Below are positions 10,930-22,617 of a stretch of 64,000 nt of DNA, in pieces. The notes under the pieces were generated by a model. That model worked only from the letters and a program-made list of their open reading frames with translations, was not told the origin of the DNA and did not search any database. Source of the stretch: Rallus limicola. Lineage: Eukaryota > Chordata > Aves > Gruiformes > Rallidae. Position numbers and translations under genes: made by a program. Each line of letters begins with the position of its first letter. Position 1 is the stretch's first letter. The stretch covers positions 11,700,501 through 11,764,500 of the forward strand of contig JAKCOZ010000021.1 of NCBI GenBank assembly GCA_022605955.1. The letters run 5' to 3'.

Positions 10930-13900
10930 CTGTGAGGGGAAAATGAGGGGGTTTTTTCATTCACTTTGACTTTTTTTTTTTCCCCCCCAATTTTGGGGTG
11001 GGGGAATCTTTGAACAAACATAGGATCTACACGTTCCTGGTTTGGAAGATATGTGTATTAAAGTAAATTTATTTCCCAAATGTATCTTAACATGATTTTC
11101 CCATCCTTTCTTTTGCTTTCCTAGATAATCACATGCTGTTCTTTGAAGGATGCCTGTGGCTTGCCTTGACCAATAATAGCCACCACACTTCAAATTATAT
11201 AATAAGAACCTTTAAACATTGAGACTATATAAGAATTGCTTCAGTAGGTTAGACCAAGAATTGATTTCCAATTGCATCATTAGTGACTGGTTACGATGCA
11301 GTTACAAGCAAGAGGATGATCCTTTCCTGACTCCATCCTTTAAAACAGCTATAGGTGAGCATTATTCTAGTTTAATGTCAAAGAGCAATCTGATGATCAA
11401 AACAGAACCCAGGAGTCTCTTTAAAGGGTCCAATCTATGTGTCTCAGCCTGCTTGGGTTAGAGCTTTACTGCCGTGCTACCTGTGGTGACAGGAAGGACT
11501 GAAAGGCAGATGTGTTGTTACCACATCAGAGCCCAGTGTGTGATACAGTACTACTACACTGCAGCATACAGTCCTTGGCAGCACACCTACACCAGGAGGG
11601 AGATGCAAGAGCCACCACACTAAGAAGCTTTTCCATTACCACCAAAGCTGCCTACTCATTTAACAGCATCAGCAGAGCTAAACCAATCCCATCCTACCAT
11701 GAAAAACCACTCACAGCACGATAAAATGCTTGTCCAAATATGACTATTCCTGCTCAGGACAGAGCATGCTCTGCAGTGGTATAAAGCATGCTTGCAGAGC
11801 CAGAACTGCAGCCACAATGGCAGTTACACCCAAATAACTGCACTGATTAAAAAAAAAACAAAAGGCAAGACAAGAGACAGCACATTAAAATGCTGGATGG
11901 GTTCATGGGTCATTCTGTCTAGTGTTAGAAGTGGTGATATGCACCCAATGCTCCTGTCTGCATGGGCTGGCTGACTGGGACAGTGTGCTCATTCTGCCAT
12001 TTTCCTGTACCAGCAGCCCCTGCCCAGCCAGGTGTGGCTCTAACTCAGCCCGTCCCCGAGAGGGTCCCAAACTGCTCCTGAAGAGAGAAGGACAGGTTGC
12101 AGAAGCTCTGGCTGCCTGCAGCATTTTAAAAACACTTTTTTAATGATTAAGAGAATGTGGAAAAGCACATGCCAGCAGCTCTAAACGGCTTCTGCATGCT
12201 CTTAAGCATGTGTGAACTTTCTCACATCCAGATTCTGTTCCTACCACCATCAGTGGTAAAACTGTAAGTAAATTCCCCTGGAAAAGGACTATGCTACCTG
12301 CAGCTCCACTTCAGTGCTTTTAGTTGATTCATTTTAGAGAATTAATGTTTTTCCCTGCCCCTTGCTATCCAGCCAAGACACCACAACTGCCTGTGAGAGG
12401 GCTGTCACTTCATTTCCTTGCCAAGTCAGCAAGAACAAGTTTAAATCAGCCCAAGCTGATCGGGCTTGGCCAGAGAAGCCACCCACAGACAATCCTGTGT
12501 GGCAGAAGTGACTGATGCTTTTGGCTGAGCCATTTCCCTTTCTTCTGGTTTGGATGGCTACATTAACAGCTGACTGCATGTGCACAGCAGATCTACTTGG
12601 TCCTCCAAGCTGCCCCTTAGATGGGGCACGATGGATGCAGAGGGTCCTACAGCTCTTGACTTCCTGCTTAAAAGCTGCAGAATGAGCACTGGACACAGCC
12701 TCTGTGGATCTGTTACTCTGAAATACACTCAAGTGCCCTGCTGTACCCAGGCTGGACCGCAGCACTATTAAACAAGTATCAGTCATTTTACCATGTGTCT
12801 CGTACATGAAGTCAACCACTCCTCCCAACAACTGACCTTGTTCCTAAACCCACAGTAAAAGCATGGAAATGCACTGATGTCAACAAGGTTGCCAGCAGAA
12901 CTTTTTTTGATTCATTAAACACTTCAAAACACAAGCAAAAATAATCTGTGGTTAATTTGATAAACACTCATAGCTCAAAAGTATTGTGCCTGTTCAAGCT
13001 AAACAACAACAGACAACTTGGAAAAAAAAAACAAAAGAAAGCATTCCCACAACAGGTTTTTATTTGTAATTCATCTTCATTAGGACATGGATCTCTCATC
13101 TTTATGTTTATGTGAGTGGTTTTCCTCCACTGAAGTTACAAGCCATGCTAAACCAGGGCTGATTTCTATGTAGACTTTGCTCTAATTTTCTGCAGATTTC
13201 TGAGGGGTTTTTGTATGACAGGACAGAAATGAATTAGTTGAGGAGCTCTAACAGGGAGCACAATGTTTGGAGGATGACTACATTTCAATCAACCTTTGCA
13301 GCAGATGCTGTTGACATGGATGGTGTATTACACACTAACCTAATTATTACGCATTCTTGGTGTAGTTCTCTTTAATTAGAGAAGAATGGCTGTGGTTTCA
13401 GCCATGTGTGTGACTCACAAGCATTGTGCCCATCTAAAGAAAAGCTCTGTCACTCATGTTTAAACATGCTTGTTGCTGTCCCAGAAAGACGGGCACTTTC
13501 TCCTCTGGGCAAAAAGTAAACTTCAACAGACTTGCCTGGAACATGTCTCTAATTTTAAGCCCCAAACCTGCTTTCCTGACAAGGCACAGGGACACAGGCG
13601 TACTCAGGGCATCTGACTGTGGCTCGATGTGAACAGCACTGAATCAGATTTTACTACCCAGGTGTAGTTACACAGGGGAACTGTTTTGAAGAAAATATCC
13701 TGCTAGGAAGAAATTATTTTGTAAAATAGTTTTTAATGAAGCAATTTATTTTTATACATTTCAAGGATCATTAGGCTTTAAAACTCTTTCAGGAATTCTC
13801 ATTGGTCGGTATCTGCCATTTATCCTCAAAGTTTGTCTTTAGCTTTATTGGTATTAATCACTAATGGGGAGTAGGAAACATTTCCACAGTGTATGAAGTT

Positions 13901-15148
13901 ACCTCTCTTAAACTAAACAATATGGAAATTAATCTGTAGATGTGAGGGGGGAAAAAAATCTTTCTCTTGAGATAGAGAATATGATGGGTTGGAATGAAAA
14001 TAAAACAGAAAAATGCACTTTACCACCCAGAGGGGAAGTCATTTGGGGAAATGATTTGGCATCACTGCCTTCACAGTATGGACATTTCCTCTATAGCAAG
14101 GCTTGCTTCCAAGTCTTAAAGAGGCTGATAAAGTTAAAAGGCAAATCAGCACTCCCAGTATGATATAGGTATCTAGAGGCACTAGGCCAGGGTTCCACTG
14201 GCAGTTATTTATTTGCATTACTGTAGCATCTAGAAGCACTAGTCCCAGACTTGAACCCCGCTGTGCTGGAGGTTGTATCCACACAAAGACACAGTTGCTA
14301 CAGCTTTCAACTCAAGTACAAATAAACAGGAAAGTCAGACTGACAGGAAAGCACCTAAACAAGATGGGTATGTCAATTACAGGTTGTCCAGATTCTCTGT
14401 AAAATATGTCAATAGTCTGTAAGACAATTACACTATTTATCTGAAGATTCCAACAGAGAACTCCTCCTAAGCACTGAAGTCCTGTACCACTAAAGGCTAT
14501 CTCTGTGCTGCAGGGGATGCCCTGATGTGCTGCTAATGCCTACGTTACAGTAGTTCAAGTTTAGCAGGGCAACATGAAGTTGCCACATTCACACCAATGA
14601 CCCCTGCTAACATGTTCTTCCATAGCAAGAGTGCACCCTGGAGCCCTGAGAACAAGCTTCCTGGGTAACTGACCTAGTCAGTGTTTCCTGACACATATGA
14701 AGTCCAATGAAGAATGGACCATGGACAGCTTGAAATCAAATCTCCTCCAGAAACTGCTTTTTTACACTGAAAATAGATACATCTAAAATCACAACCTATA
14801 GTGCTTGTTTACTGACTTTAGAGGAGCAAGGTCCTACCCCTCTGCTTATCTACAAGTCATGCTTTCACAAACAAGGACAAAGAAAGGCAGGGATAGAAAA
14901 CAGACAATAAAATCCATTTGCAAATAAAACCTCCAGCATCACAGTGCATCCCTATATGCGTCATCTCTGTTTGAGCTTCCTTCATTGTTGGAGCTTCCTT
15001 CAGGGTCAAAATTAAACAGCCCCACAAATTACTTTTAGTGCTAACCTCTGGTGCTCTGACATGATGGACCAGGCACTCCTGACCCTCCACCACACAGCTT
15101 TAGCAGGCTTCTTCCCATCAGCTGGGGAGATAAGCACCAGGGGAGCAG

Positions 15149-15196
15149 TGGTCATTCTGAAGTACTCATTCCTGGTCATTTTGAAGTACTCTGCTG
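15149..15196 (+). repeat. 24-bp tandem duplication
   Basis: TGGTCATTCTGAAGTACTC is followed 24 bases later by TGGTCATTTTGAAGTACTC, with one mismatch in the shared 19 bases. Confidence 0.9.
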
Positions 15197-16639
15197 TTTG
15201 TCACAGTTGTGACTTTCAGCTAAGGACTGGTGGGCTACTGCTGACAACAGCCATATCTTGTGAGCAAGAGAATTTCCACTTTAAGTAAGTGAGGCACTGC
15301 CAACTCCCAGCTCTGTATCTGCATGTTTTGGGGTAGTTTTTCTGCCTGTTCAGCTGATAGTCCTAACTAGAGGAAAACATGGGCAACAGAAGCCTGTGGA
15401 ACATGCTGCAGAAAACAACAAAAGTGTCAATTCACCAACAAGGATGCATTCTTTCACATCTCTATGGCATGACCTGATACATTTGCTCTGAATGTTGCTT
15501 TTATGTTGGCTATTTGCATGTACTGCTCCTAATCCTTGAACTAGCTTTGTACATTTGAAGTGAACTGCATTTTAGAATTACAGCTTGGAGAACATAATTA
15601 AACTCAAGCTAGCAACACTTTGTTTAAATTTAATTTCTGTTTCTGTTTTAATTTAGATCCCCTATTTTTAGTAATAGGATGGCAGAAGATGGCTAAAAAG
15701 AGTGTGTTGGAAAATCTTCAGTCTGTCTTTGCCTAACTATGATTTCCACAAAAACTGAAGGTGAGCAAAGAATAAATATTTCCCTATTACAGCAGTGGGT
15801 TAAAGTGGGAAGTTAGGTCTGCTGACTGATTAGCCTGGATTTTAGGAAAGCAAAGGGAATGCAGAACACATGGGCATAGCCAAATTAGCTTTAAGTTACC
15901 GAATGTGGGTAGAAACAGCTCTATGTTGTTGTGGCATGTACTATATGTAAGTCTCTAGACCCTTCTTCATGAGCCAACCAACACAGAAGCCTGTATTACT
16001 GATTCTTCACTACTAAAGGTACCGGCCTTGCCTACACAAAAAGCCCACAGGCATTGTAGCTGCACTTCAGACTGCAATATCAGCATCTTCCCAAAGGCTC
16101 TATATTAAAACCTTCTTACCACTGCTCTCCTGAAACACTGAGATTGATTTTTCATAAACTGCTTATACTTGCCCTAGAGAGCACATTAAAAAGACATGCA
16201 TTTGTTAACACCTGCAGCTACTACTAATCCCAGTGGCTGGGTGTCTACAGCCAGCTCTCCCCTCTTCTACACTGTAATTTGAAAGGAAGAGAGGAGACTT
16301 ATCTCTGGCAATCTCTCAAGTGCAAGTCACTCTTGCCTCTGATTCTGGCTCCAAAGCCCATTCCAAGCCTCTGCCTTCAGGTACCCTGTTCAGACTTGCA
16401 GGCCATTAGCAAAGGGGCAAAGCTGGCTCCTTTGAGATGGATAACAAATCAGCTTGATGTCTGACTCTGCTTCTATTTAGCAATGTGCCAATTAACCCGA
16501 CATTCAAAATGTTAGGACAAAGTCATTCTGAGCGTGGATCTTGGATCCAGACCTCTCCTTGCTTTAAAAAAAAAACAAAACAAAACAAAATAAAGCCCTA
16601 GTATTTAAAACTAATCAGTCTCTTTCAATCCCTGCCAAA

Positions 16640-16930
16640 TACCTGTTTATGCCGTGAGCAAATAATTACTTTTCTACAAGGAAGAAAGTATTAATTAAGA
16701 GTATTCATCAGACTCCTATTCTATAGGGTTTATCTGCCACAGGTGTCAGCCAGAGGTGAGAGACGGATTAGTATACAATCAAGGGCTTTCTAAGTTAAAT
16801 CTCCTCCTTGTGGTTAGCTGTTAATAATGAAGTTGTCACCAAAAGCAGCAATATAATAGTTTTAATTGCATTTAATTACTTGGAAACTCCTGGAAAATGG
16901 ACCAGCTTGGTTGTGGTATAAAATTAATAA
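16640..16930. promoter_or_regulatory. Possible intronic regulatory element (homeodomain/RUNX motifs)
   Basis: Contains FOX-like TGTTTAT (16644-16650), TTAATTAAG, OTX/PITX-type GGATTA (16765-16770), RUNX-type TGTGGTTAG (16809-16817) and paired homeodomain sites around 16862-16878. Chance occurrence in AT-rich DNA is possible. Confidence 0.25.
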
Positions 16931-16947
16931 TAATAATAATAATAAAA
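16925..16947 (+). repeat. TAA trinucleotide microsatellite
   Basis: About seven uninterrupted TAA units followed by A residues. Confidence 0.95.
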
Positions 16948-17112
16948 ACCATAAAGCTAAAAATACCTGGGCCACATATTTGAACAAAAAGAGTTTGTGA
17001 GAATAATCATTCTTTGGTTACAACATTTTATGCCTTGATCAGAATTTGAGAGATGAAGAAGTCTTTTCCAAAATAATGGAAAATTAACCATGTGCATCAG
17101 TTCTAGTTCAAG

Positions 17113-17235
17113 GAACCACCGTATCACTTAGGTTGGAAGAGGTCTTTAAGATCATTGAGTCCAACCACAGCTTAACCTTGCCAAGTCCACCTCTTGACCA
17201 AGTTCTCAAGCACAAGATCAAAGAGAACACATCTA
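17113..17235 (-). mobile_element. CR1 LINE 3' fragment (minus strand, same sense as EYA2)
   Basis: On the plus strand the stretch reads TCACTTAGGTTGGAAGAGGT, then CTTTAAGATCATTGAGTCCA and ACCACAGC. That is the reverse complement of a typical CR1 3' end, where GGTTGGAAGRGACCT...AAGATCATCxAGTCCAACC is diagnostic. Only about 120 bases are recognisable, and the right boundary is uncertain. No coding potential remains. Confidence 0.75.
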
Positions 17236-17837
17236 GTTTTTCACTATACATAAGTAGCTTAGCTTGTAAATTTTACTTTTTTAATAGGTACAGGCTACAG
17301 CTAGACCTAGCTTCTCAGAGCTTTTCAAGTGTGAGTGGGTGTTTGTGAGAAAGGTTGCTTTAAGTAACCAAAGTAGCTCAGGAACTGAAATCCATTTTCA
17401 GAAGTGTCTTAAGTGACTACACTTAAAAGTTTTCTTAAAAATTGCCTTTTTTCAAATAGAATCACCAAGATTTCTCACTTTCAGGATTTAAACTTTTTTA
17501 TCCAAAATGAAGACATACTGTTTTACCTAAAAGATTGCTATATCCAAGTTTACTGACAACGTACTAAATTTAAACAAATAGTGTCTACACTGATCACAGT
17601 ATGACCTTGTGAATAGTCCATGCAAATACAATTTAATCTCTTTTCTTCAGATGCCTTTTCATATTCACCCTGGTCTTGAGAGGTACTTCCAAAGTATTGC
17701 TTATTATTTACTGATGGGCTCTAATTCTGCTGGCATGCATCTGTTCAGAAGTGATGGGTGCTACACCTTGGGTATTATTCCAGTAAGCAAATGGGCATAT
17801 AAGTGACCAAATCTTCACATTCAAGAGCACAAGGAAG

Positions 17838-17864
17838 TTGAAAAGGTACTATGTACCTTTTCAA
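17838..17864 (+). repeat. Perfect 12-bp inverted repeat, 3-nt loop
   Basis: The left arm TTGAAAAGGTAC and right arm GTACCTTTTCAA are exact reverse complements around TAT. It could form a hairpin in RNA or a small cruciform. No function is assigned. Confidence 0.9.
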
Positions 17865-19189
17865 ATGTACTATGCTTAGGGACAAGCAGTAATGACATTA
17901 ATTTATCCAGTGTCTGAACCCATGAGTTCTGAAATGTATTACAGTCCTGTGGGAATCCTGTACTTAAATACAGGTTAAAAAGCTGGGCTGTCATGCTTGA
18001 GAACAGATGGAAATTGTTCCTCTTAAGTAATACAAAAGGTTCACGAACAAAAATCTAAAAGTAATTTCTGTTTACTATTCAGGGCATAAGAGTCTAAAGA
18101 GGGAGTGGAATTTAAGCTAAATATATTTTCATTCTCTCCCCATCCCCACAGGAAAATGACTCTATTTCTACGTGTAGGCTCTTGATAGTTCTGTGAAAAA
18201 TGCAGAACTCCTGGTAGAAACACATCAGTGTGCAGTCCTTAGCACAACTGCGTATTTTGCAGATGCAACTTTCTAAAGACAGTTACAACCCTTTGGTTTT
18301 TTCAAACTATTTTTCCCTTAAAATCAAGTCATGATTGACCCATACTAGAAAGCAGGTTCCCTTTGCTCAGATTTGTTTGACAATCCAGCATCATTTCTGA
18401 TATACTTTCTATGTCAGAAATAATCCATTAATTCTTCAAATGCCACACATGCACTTTGCTTAGAAAACCCTCTGCTCACCTAAGCTCTAGGACAAGAGGT
18501 TACATCTACACGAGCTCAGAGTATCTTCCTTGCCCACCATCCTTTTTGCTGTTTCTGCTGCTGCTTCTCATCTACCAGCACAGATGATAAACACAGATGC
18601 TTGCTCCCGAAATACACATTTGAAATAATCAAATGGCTGGAATTATTTACTCCCTTCTCTCCAATAACGAACTAATAATTGATATAGCAGTATGTCTAAA
18701 GTAAAAGACTATTTTATTACCTGCAGTGATTGAATGCTTTTTTAATTTAACTTAAAAAGGCATTAAATACAAGGTTTAGCCTCCAGTGGGTAAAAAAATC
18801 TCCAACTTCCTCAGAAAATCCTTTCCAAATTGTATTCATCTTGACTTAATCCATGATCTACTGAGTGAATTAGGCTCTATTTGTTTTGAAAATCTATTTT
18901 ATGGAGTTCCAAGGACTGTGTTTTCCTTAGGAAGGGCTTATTCTGCCTTTCTGTCCAGGATGCCGGCTAGCAGCCCTCAGCATAGGCCTCTGAAGGTTTT
19001 TAACGTCCCAAGGTGCCCCACACATATGACTAACAAAACGTAAATAAACACAGCTGAGCCAGTAAGAAATTGGAAGGTTTTCTCATTAAAGAAATAAAAT
19101 AAACAGATGTCCTTAAGCACTTTGGCTCATGTTTGTCAAAGGAATGGAAAACTCTCAGATGTTTGAACAGCAGTAGTGATATAAGGCCA

Positions 19190-19470
19190 CATCTCAAGCG
19201 AGAAGAGAAAAAAGCGACGCCATGGCACTTAGAATTAACTAATAGTTCTCTAGGGAGGGCGCTTTTGATTTGAACCGTAGCAACTTCTACAAATAGTTTT
19301 TAACAGCCGAGCAATAAAATGGGGTTTTATTCCTTCTCAGTTTGTAAAGTCGTAAAGGACAGATTCAGCTATTAGAAGCATGAATCACCATCAGATCTGA
19401 TTAAATCCCTATGGTGTTTCAATCAGGTCCTGGCTTTGGGGTCCCTCGAGAGAACAAAGCCAGGAAAAGC
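19190..19470. promoter_or_regulatory. Possible intronic regulatory element
   Basis: About eight CpGs fall within roughly 160 bases, far above the surrounding density, with homeodomain-type sites such as CTGATTAAATCCC. It lies immediately beside the G-run tract at 19500. Inference only. Confidence 0.3.
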
Positions 19471-19499
19471 ACAAGCTACTTGAAGCATTCCATGAAAGC

Positions 19500-19530
19500 G
19501 GGGGGGGGAGGGTGGGGGGGCGGGGGGGGG
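19500..19530 (+). repeat. G-run tract (G-quadruplex motif)
   Basis: Runs of 9, 3, 7 and 9 G are separated by single A, T and C bases. Single-base loops between four or more G-runs are the classic pattern for a very stable quadruplex. The G-rich strand is the template strand for EYA2 transcription. Length polymorphism or sequencing error is likely here. Confidence 0.92.
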
Positions 19531-22500
19531 AAGACACACACAAACAAAAGCAACCCTAGGGTTTTACAAGGATCTTGAGTAGAGCCAAGCAGGAACTCTT
19601 CAATGACTTTTTTTTCCTTAATTGGAAATTATAATTTACTTAAAGGAAAATCTGTTGTAAGAACATATAACTGCCAATGAAACTTTCAAGGAACAATGTT
19701 TCTTAGATCCAGAACATCATTTCTGGTCAGTCCAGTTCACAGACAGTCAACATACAGCAGCTATGAGATCTGCTTGAAATGGTAGAAAATCATGATTAGG
19801 TCCGGTCCTCAACAGTCTAGGCCAAGCAGCAACTTAAGCTTCTCTGTCCAAAAGGTCTTGAGGCCCTGCTACCATTGGAGGACCCTTTCCTAGTTCTTCA
19901 CGTTCCTTTGCCACTGCAAGTCTCTCGGCAGAGAGGCAGAGCCCAGGTTCACACATGCTGTGTGTGCCCTGTCTCTATCTCACTGATACCTGTCTGCTTA
20001 CAACTTGGATAAATTTCTTGTTGCCACTTCTGAAATGCAAAAGCAGTAAAAACATGTGGCTATCAAAAACACAGCTTCTACATCAACCAAGAAACTACAA
20101 GGCAAACTACAAGTCTCTACCAAAAGCAGCCAGAGTGCCCACCTAGGCAAAGTGAGCACACAGTCCAGGCTCAATGATAATACTGGCAATCTAAGCACCT
20201 TTCACTTAAGGTTAACTAAACTCTAGAACATGACTTTGCATGGCTCTGAATTCAAGCTGGCACATAATGTGCACTATTTTTTGCAGCATGTTTTTCTTAA
20301 TTTGAGCCAATTCAACATACTGAAATTGCTATGTGTTCCACTGGAAAGGGCTCTGATCAAAGCCCACAGGTATCAGCAGACATGGACAAAGTACTGATAA
20401 AGTACCAACACAATTCCAGACTTTACTCCATTAAGTATTCCAAATACATTCCATTAAGTCAGTGCTAAAATTAAATCCTCTCGATTTGGTTCCAGGATTT
20501 CAGGGTAACTTGTACATAAAAATGAGTTTTAACTCCAGATTTTACCTTACTCACAATTCATTTTGACACTAAAATCCCAAGGAGTTTACCAACACAGTCC
20601 AGTACGCATTCTGCAAATGATACTGAGAAAAGGTGTTAGCTTCACACACGCCCTCAGCTAGGGAAAACACACACCCAGGGTCCCCTTTTTTCTTGATACT
20701 AGTCTTTTGAAAAGCATGAGAACCAATCTGCAATTTAATACTTAAATGTCTCAGACTGAAAGAGATGCAGAAATTTTTCATTAATGCTTTGACAATAGAT
20801 TATGGCAGAAGTTTGCAAATAGTCAGGAAAAGGGGAATAGACAGGATTTTTTTTTTTTGGCATAGGAGCACATACAATCTTTTAATTGCGTCTGAATTAA
20901 TACTAGAAAAGACTCTTTCTGCATTGTGCCTAGCTGATTCCAAAAACATGGCCAAAGCCACTTTTATACCCCCCACACGTGAAACCTCAGCAGCTCTGTT
21001 AGGGATTTTGCCTTGTTTAGTCAGTGATTTGGTGGGCAGATCTTTGCAGACCTAGCAAAGACTGCAGCCATCTTCTTGTTGAATAGGAGCCCTATTGCAC
21101 ATGCTTGAAAGGATTAAAAGGGCTGGGGGAACAGTATGGTAAACTATAATGATGGTCTGCATCTGTCACGGTCTCTAGGCACATGCTGAATGCTCTGCAC
21201 CGATGCAGTGATCAGAAGCCTGCAGAGCAGGTTTCTAAACCCTCCTGAACATGGTATCAAGTGGCTATGGAACTATTATTATTTTTTTTTTTTTGCTTTC
21301 TGTCAGAGGGTCTCCTGCTGAGAAAGGAAAGAGCAAAGTTTTCCTTGGGTTTGAGAGCTTTGCTGCCCCAATCACTTAGACCGTGACTCAGGATGTTAGT
21401 GCAGGTACACATCCAATCAACCACAGGCAAGAAAGCAAAAGGCCATGTGAATCTCCAGGCCAGTCTGACTGCTGCTATAAGGGTTATATGGCAGCCAACA
21501 TACGGGAAAGACATTAAGACCAAATGCCTGATGACTGTAATCCATGGGATAGAGCAAAGAGTGTGGGCAGAGGGAACAAAAAAGGAGCAATGTAGGCCAA
21601 GCCATTCCTTCATGCTTTAACCTTGAGTCTGGCTTAAGTTTTATTAATACTATGAGCAATTTGTTTTCTAAGCACCTGTCTATGCTCTGAGGAGCCCATA
21701 TCTACATTAAAGACCAGAGATGTCTCCCTCAGAAACCAAAGAGAATTTTCATATGAAATCAGGACGGAAAACACCAAAGCATTAATGATTAATAATATAA
21801 CTACAATTGATAATTTTTTGTGTGAATTCTTCCTCCTCTTTTTTTTCCTTTCCAAAACCAGATTTTTTGGACAGCTCCCTGTTGCAGCCTACACCAAGGA
21901 AGGGACAAAACATACTGCAGAACCATTTAAGATTTTGTAGCCAAAGAACAGGAGCTTAGACCCAAATCTCTGAAGCTATAGTTGATGTTTCTTCCCTCTT
22001 TCCAGAAAAATCAATCCAGAAAGATGTGTTATTCTTCAGCTTAAGCAACTTTTATAGACCAATTCTTTGAGTGGCTGCCCAGCAGCTCTACCAGTGCAAC
22101 AGACAGGATGACACTGAGACATTAATGTCATATATAAACTGACACTTTTTCTGGATGAAGACATAGAGGACCAAGATTTCCATGTGTGTGATTTAATTCA
22201 AAGCATGTGCATGCCTAATTACAGGCACATGAAACTTTTATGACCAATTATGGACAACAATAAGCATTTTAGACCTTGATACTTAATTTACTTTGAGATT
22301 AACACTTAGTACATTATTCAAGTATGAGACTCTGAAACTCTCTTAACCTCTGGCTCACTGCTTCACTTCTACTTGATAGTTCAGCTCACTAAAATATTTT
22401 TGAATTGTGTTTCTATTTAACAGTTCCCAGGACAGTCTGTTTGAGTGTGCTGTATTCCCTCTTGGTTTAAGGTCTGTTTCAAAGCTCACCAAAGCCTCTG

Positions 22501-22600
22501 ATTGTCTTTGGATCAAGCCGTTAGCCTATAATACTTTTATAACACCACCATTTCCCTTGTAGGAAAGCCCTGAGGAATTTGATGAAACAAATGAAGCTCT

Positions 22601-22617
22601 AAAAAAAAAAAAAAAAA
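22601..22617 (+). repeat. Poly-A run (17 nt)
   Basis: An uninterrupted run of 17 A. I see no retroposon body next to it on the plus strand. Confidence 0.9.

Noticed and set aside
12334..12831. 165-codon open frame, minus strand, in intron 9 (longest unbroken frame in the window)
   Set aside because: No recognisable family, no start context or splice partners, and it overlaps open frames on the other strand. Consistent with a chance frame; conservation or RNA data would be needed to revive it.
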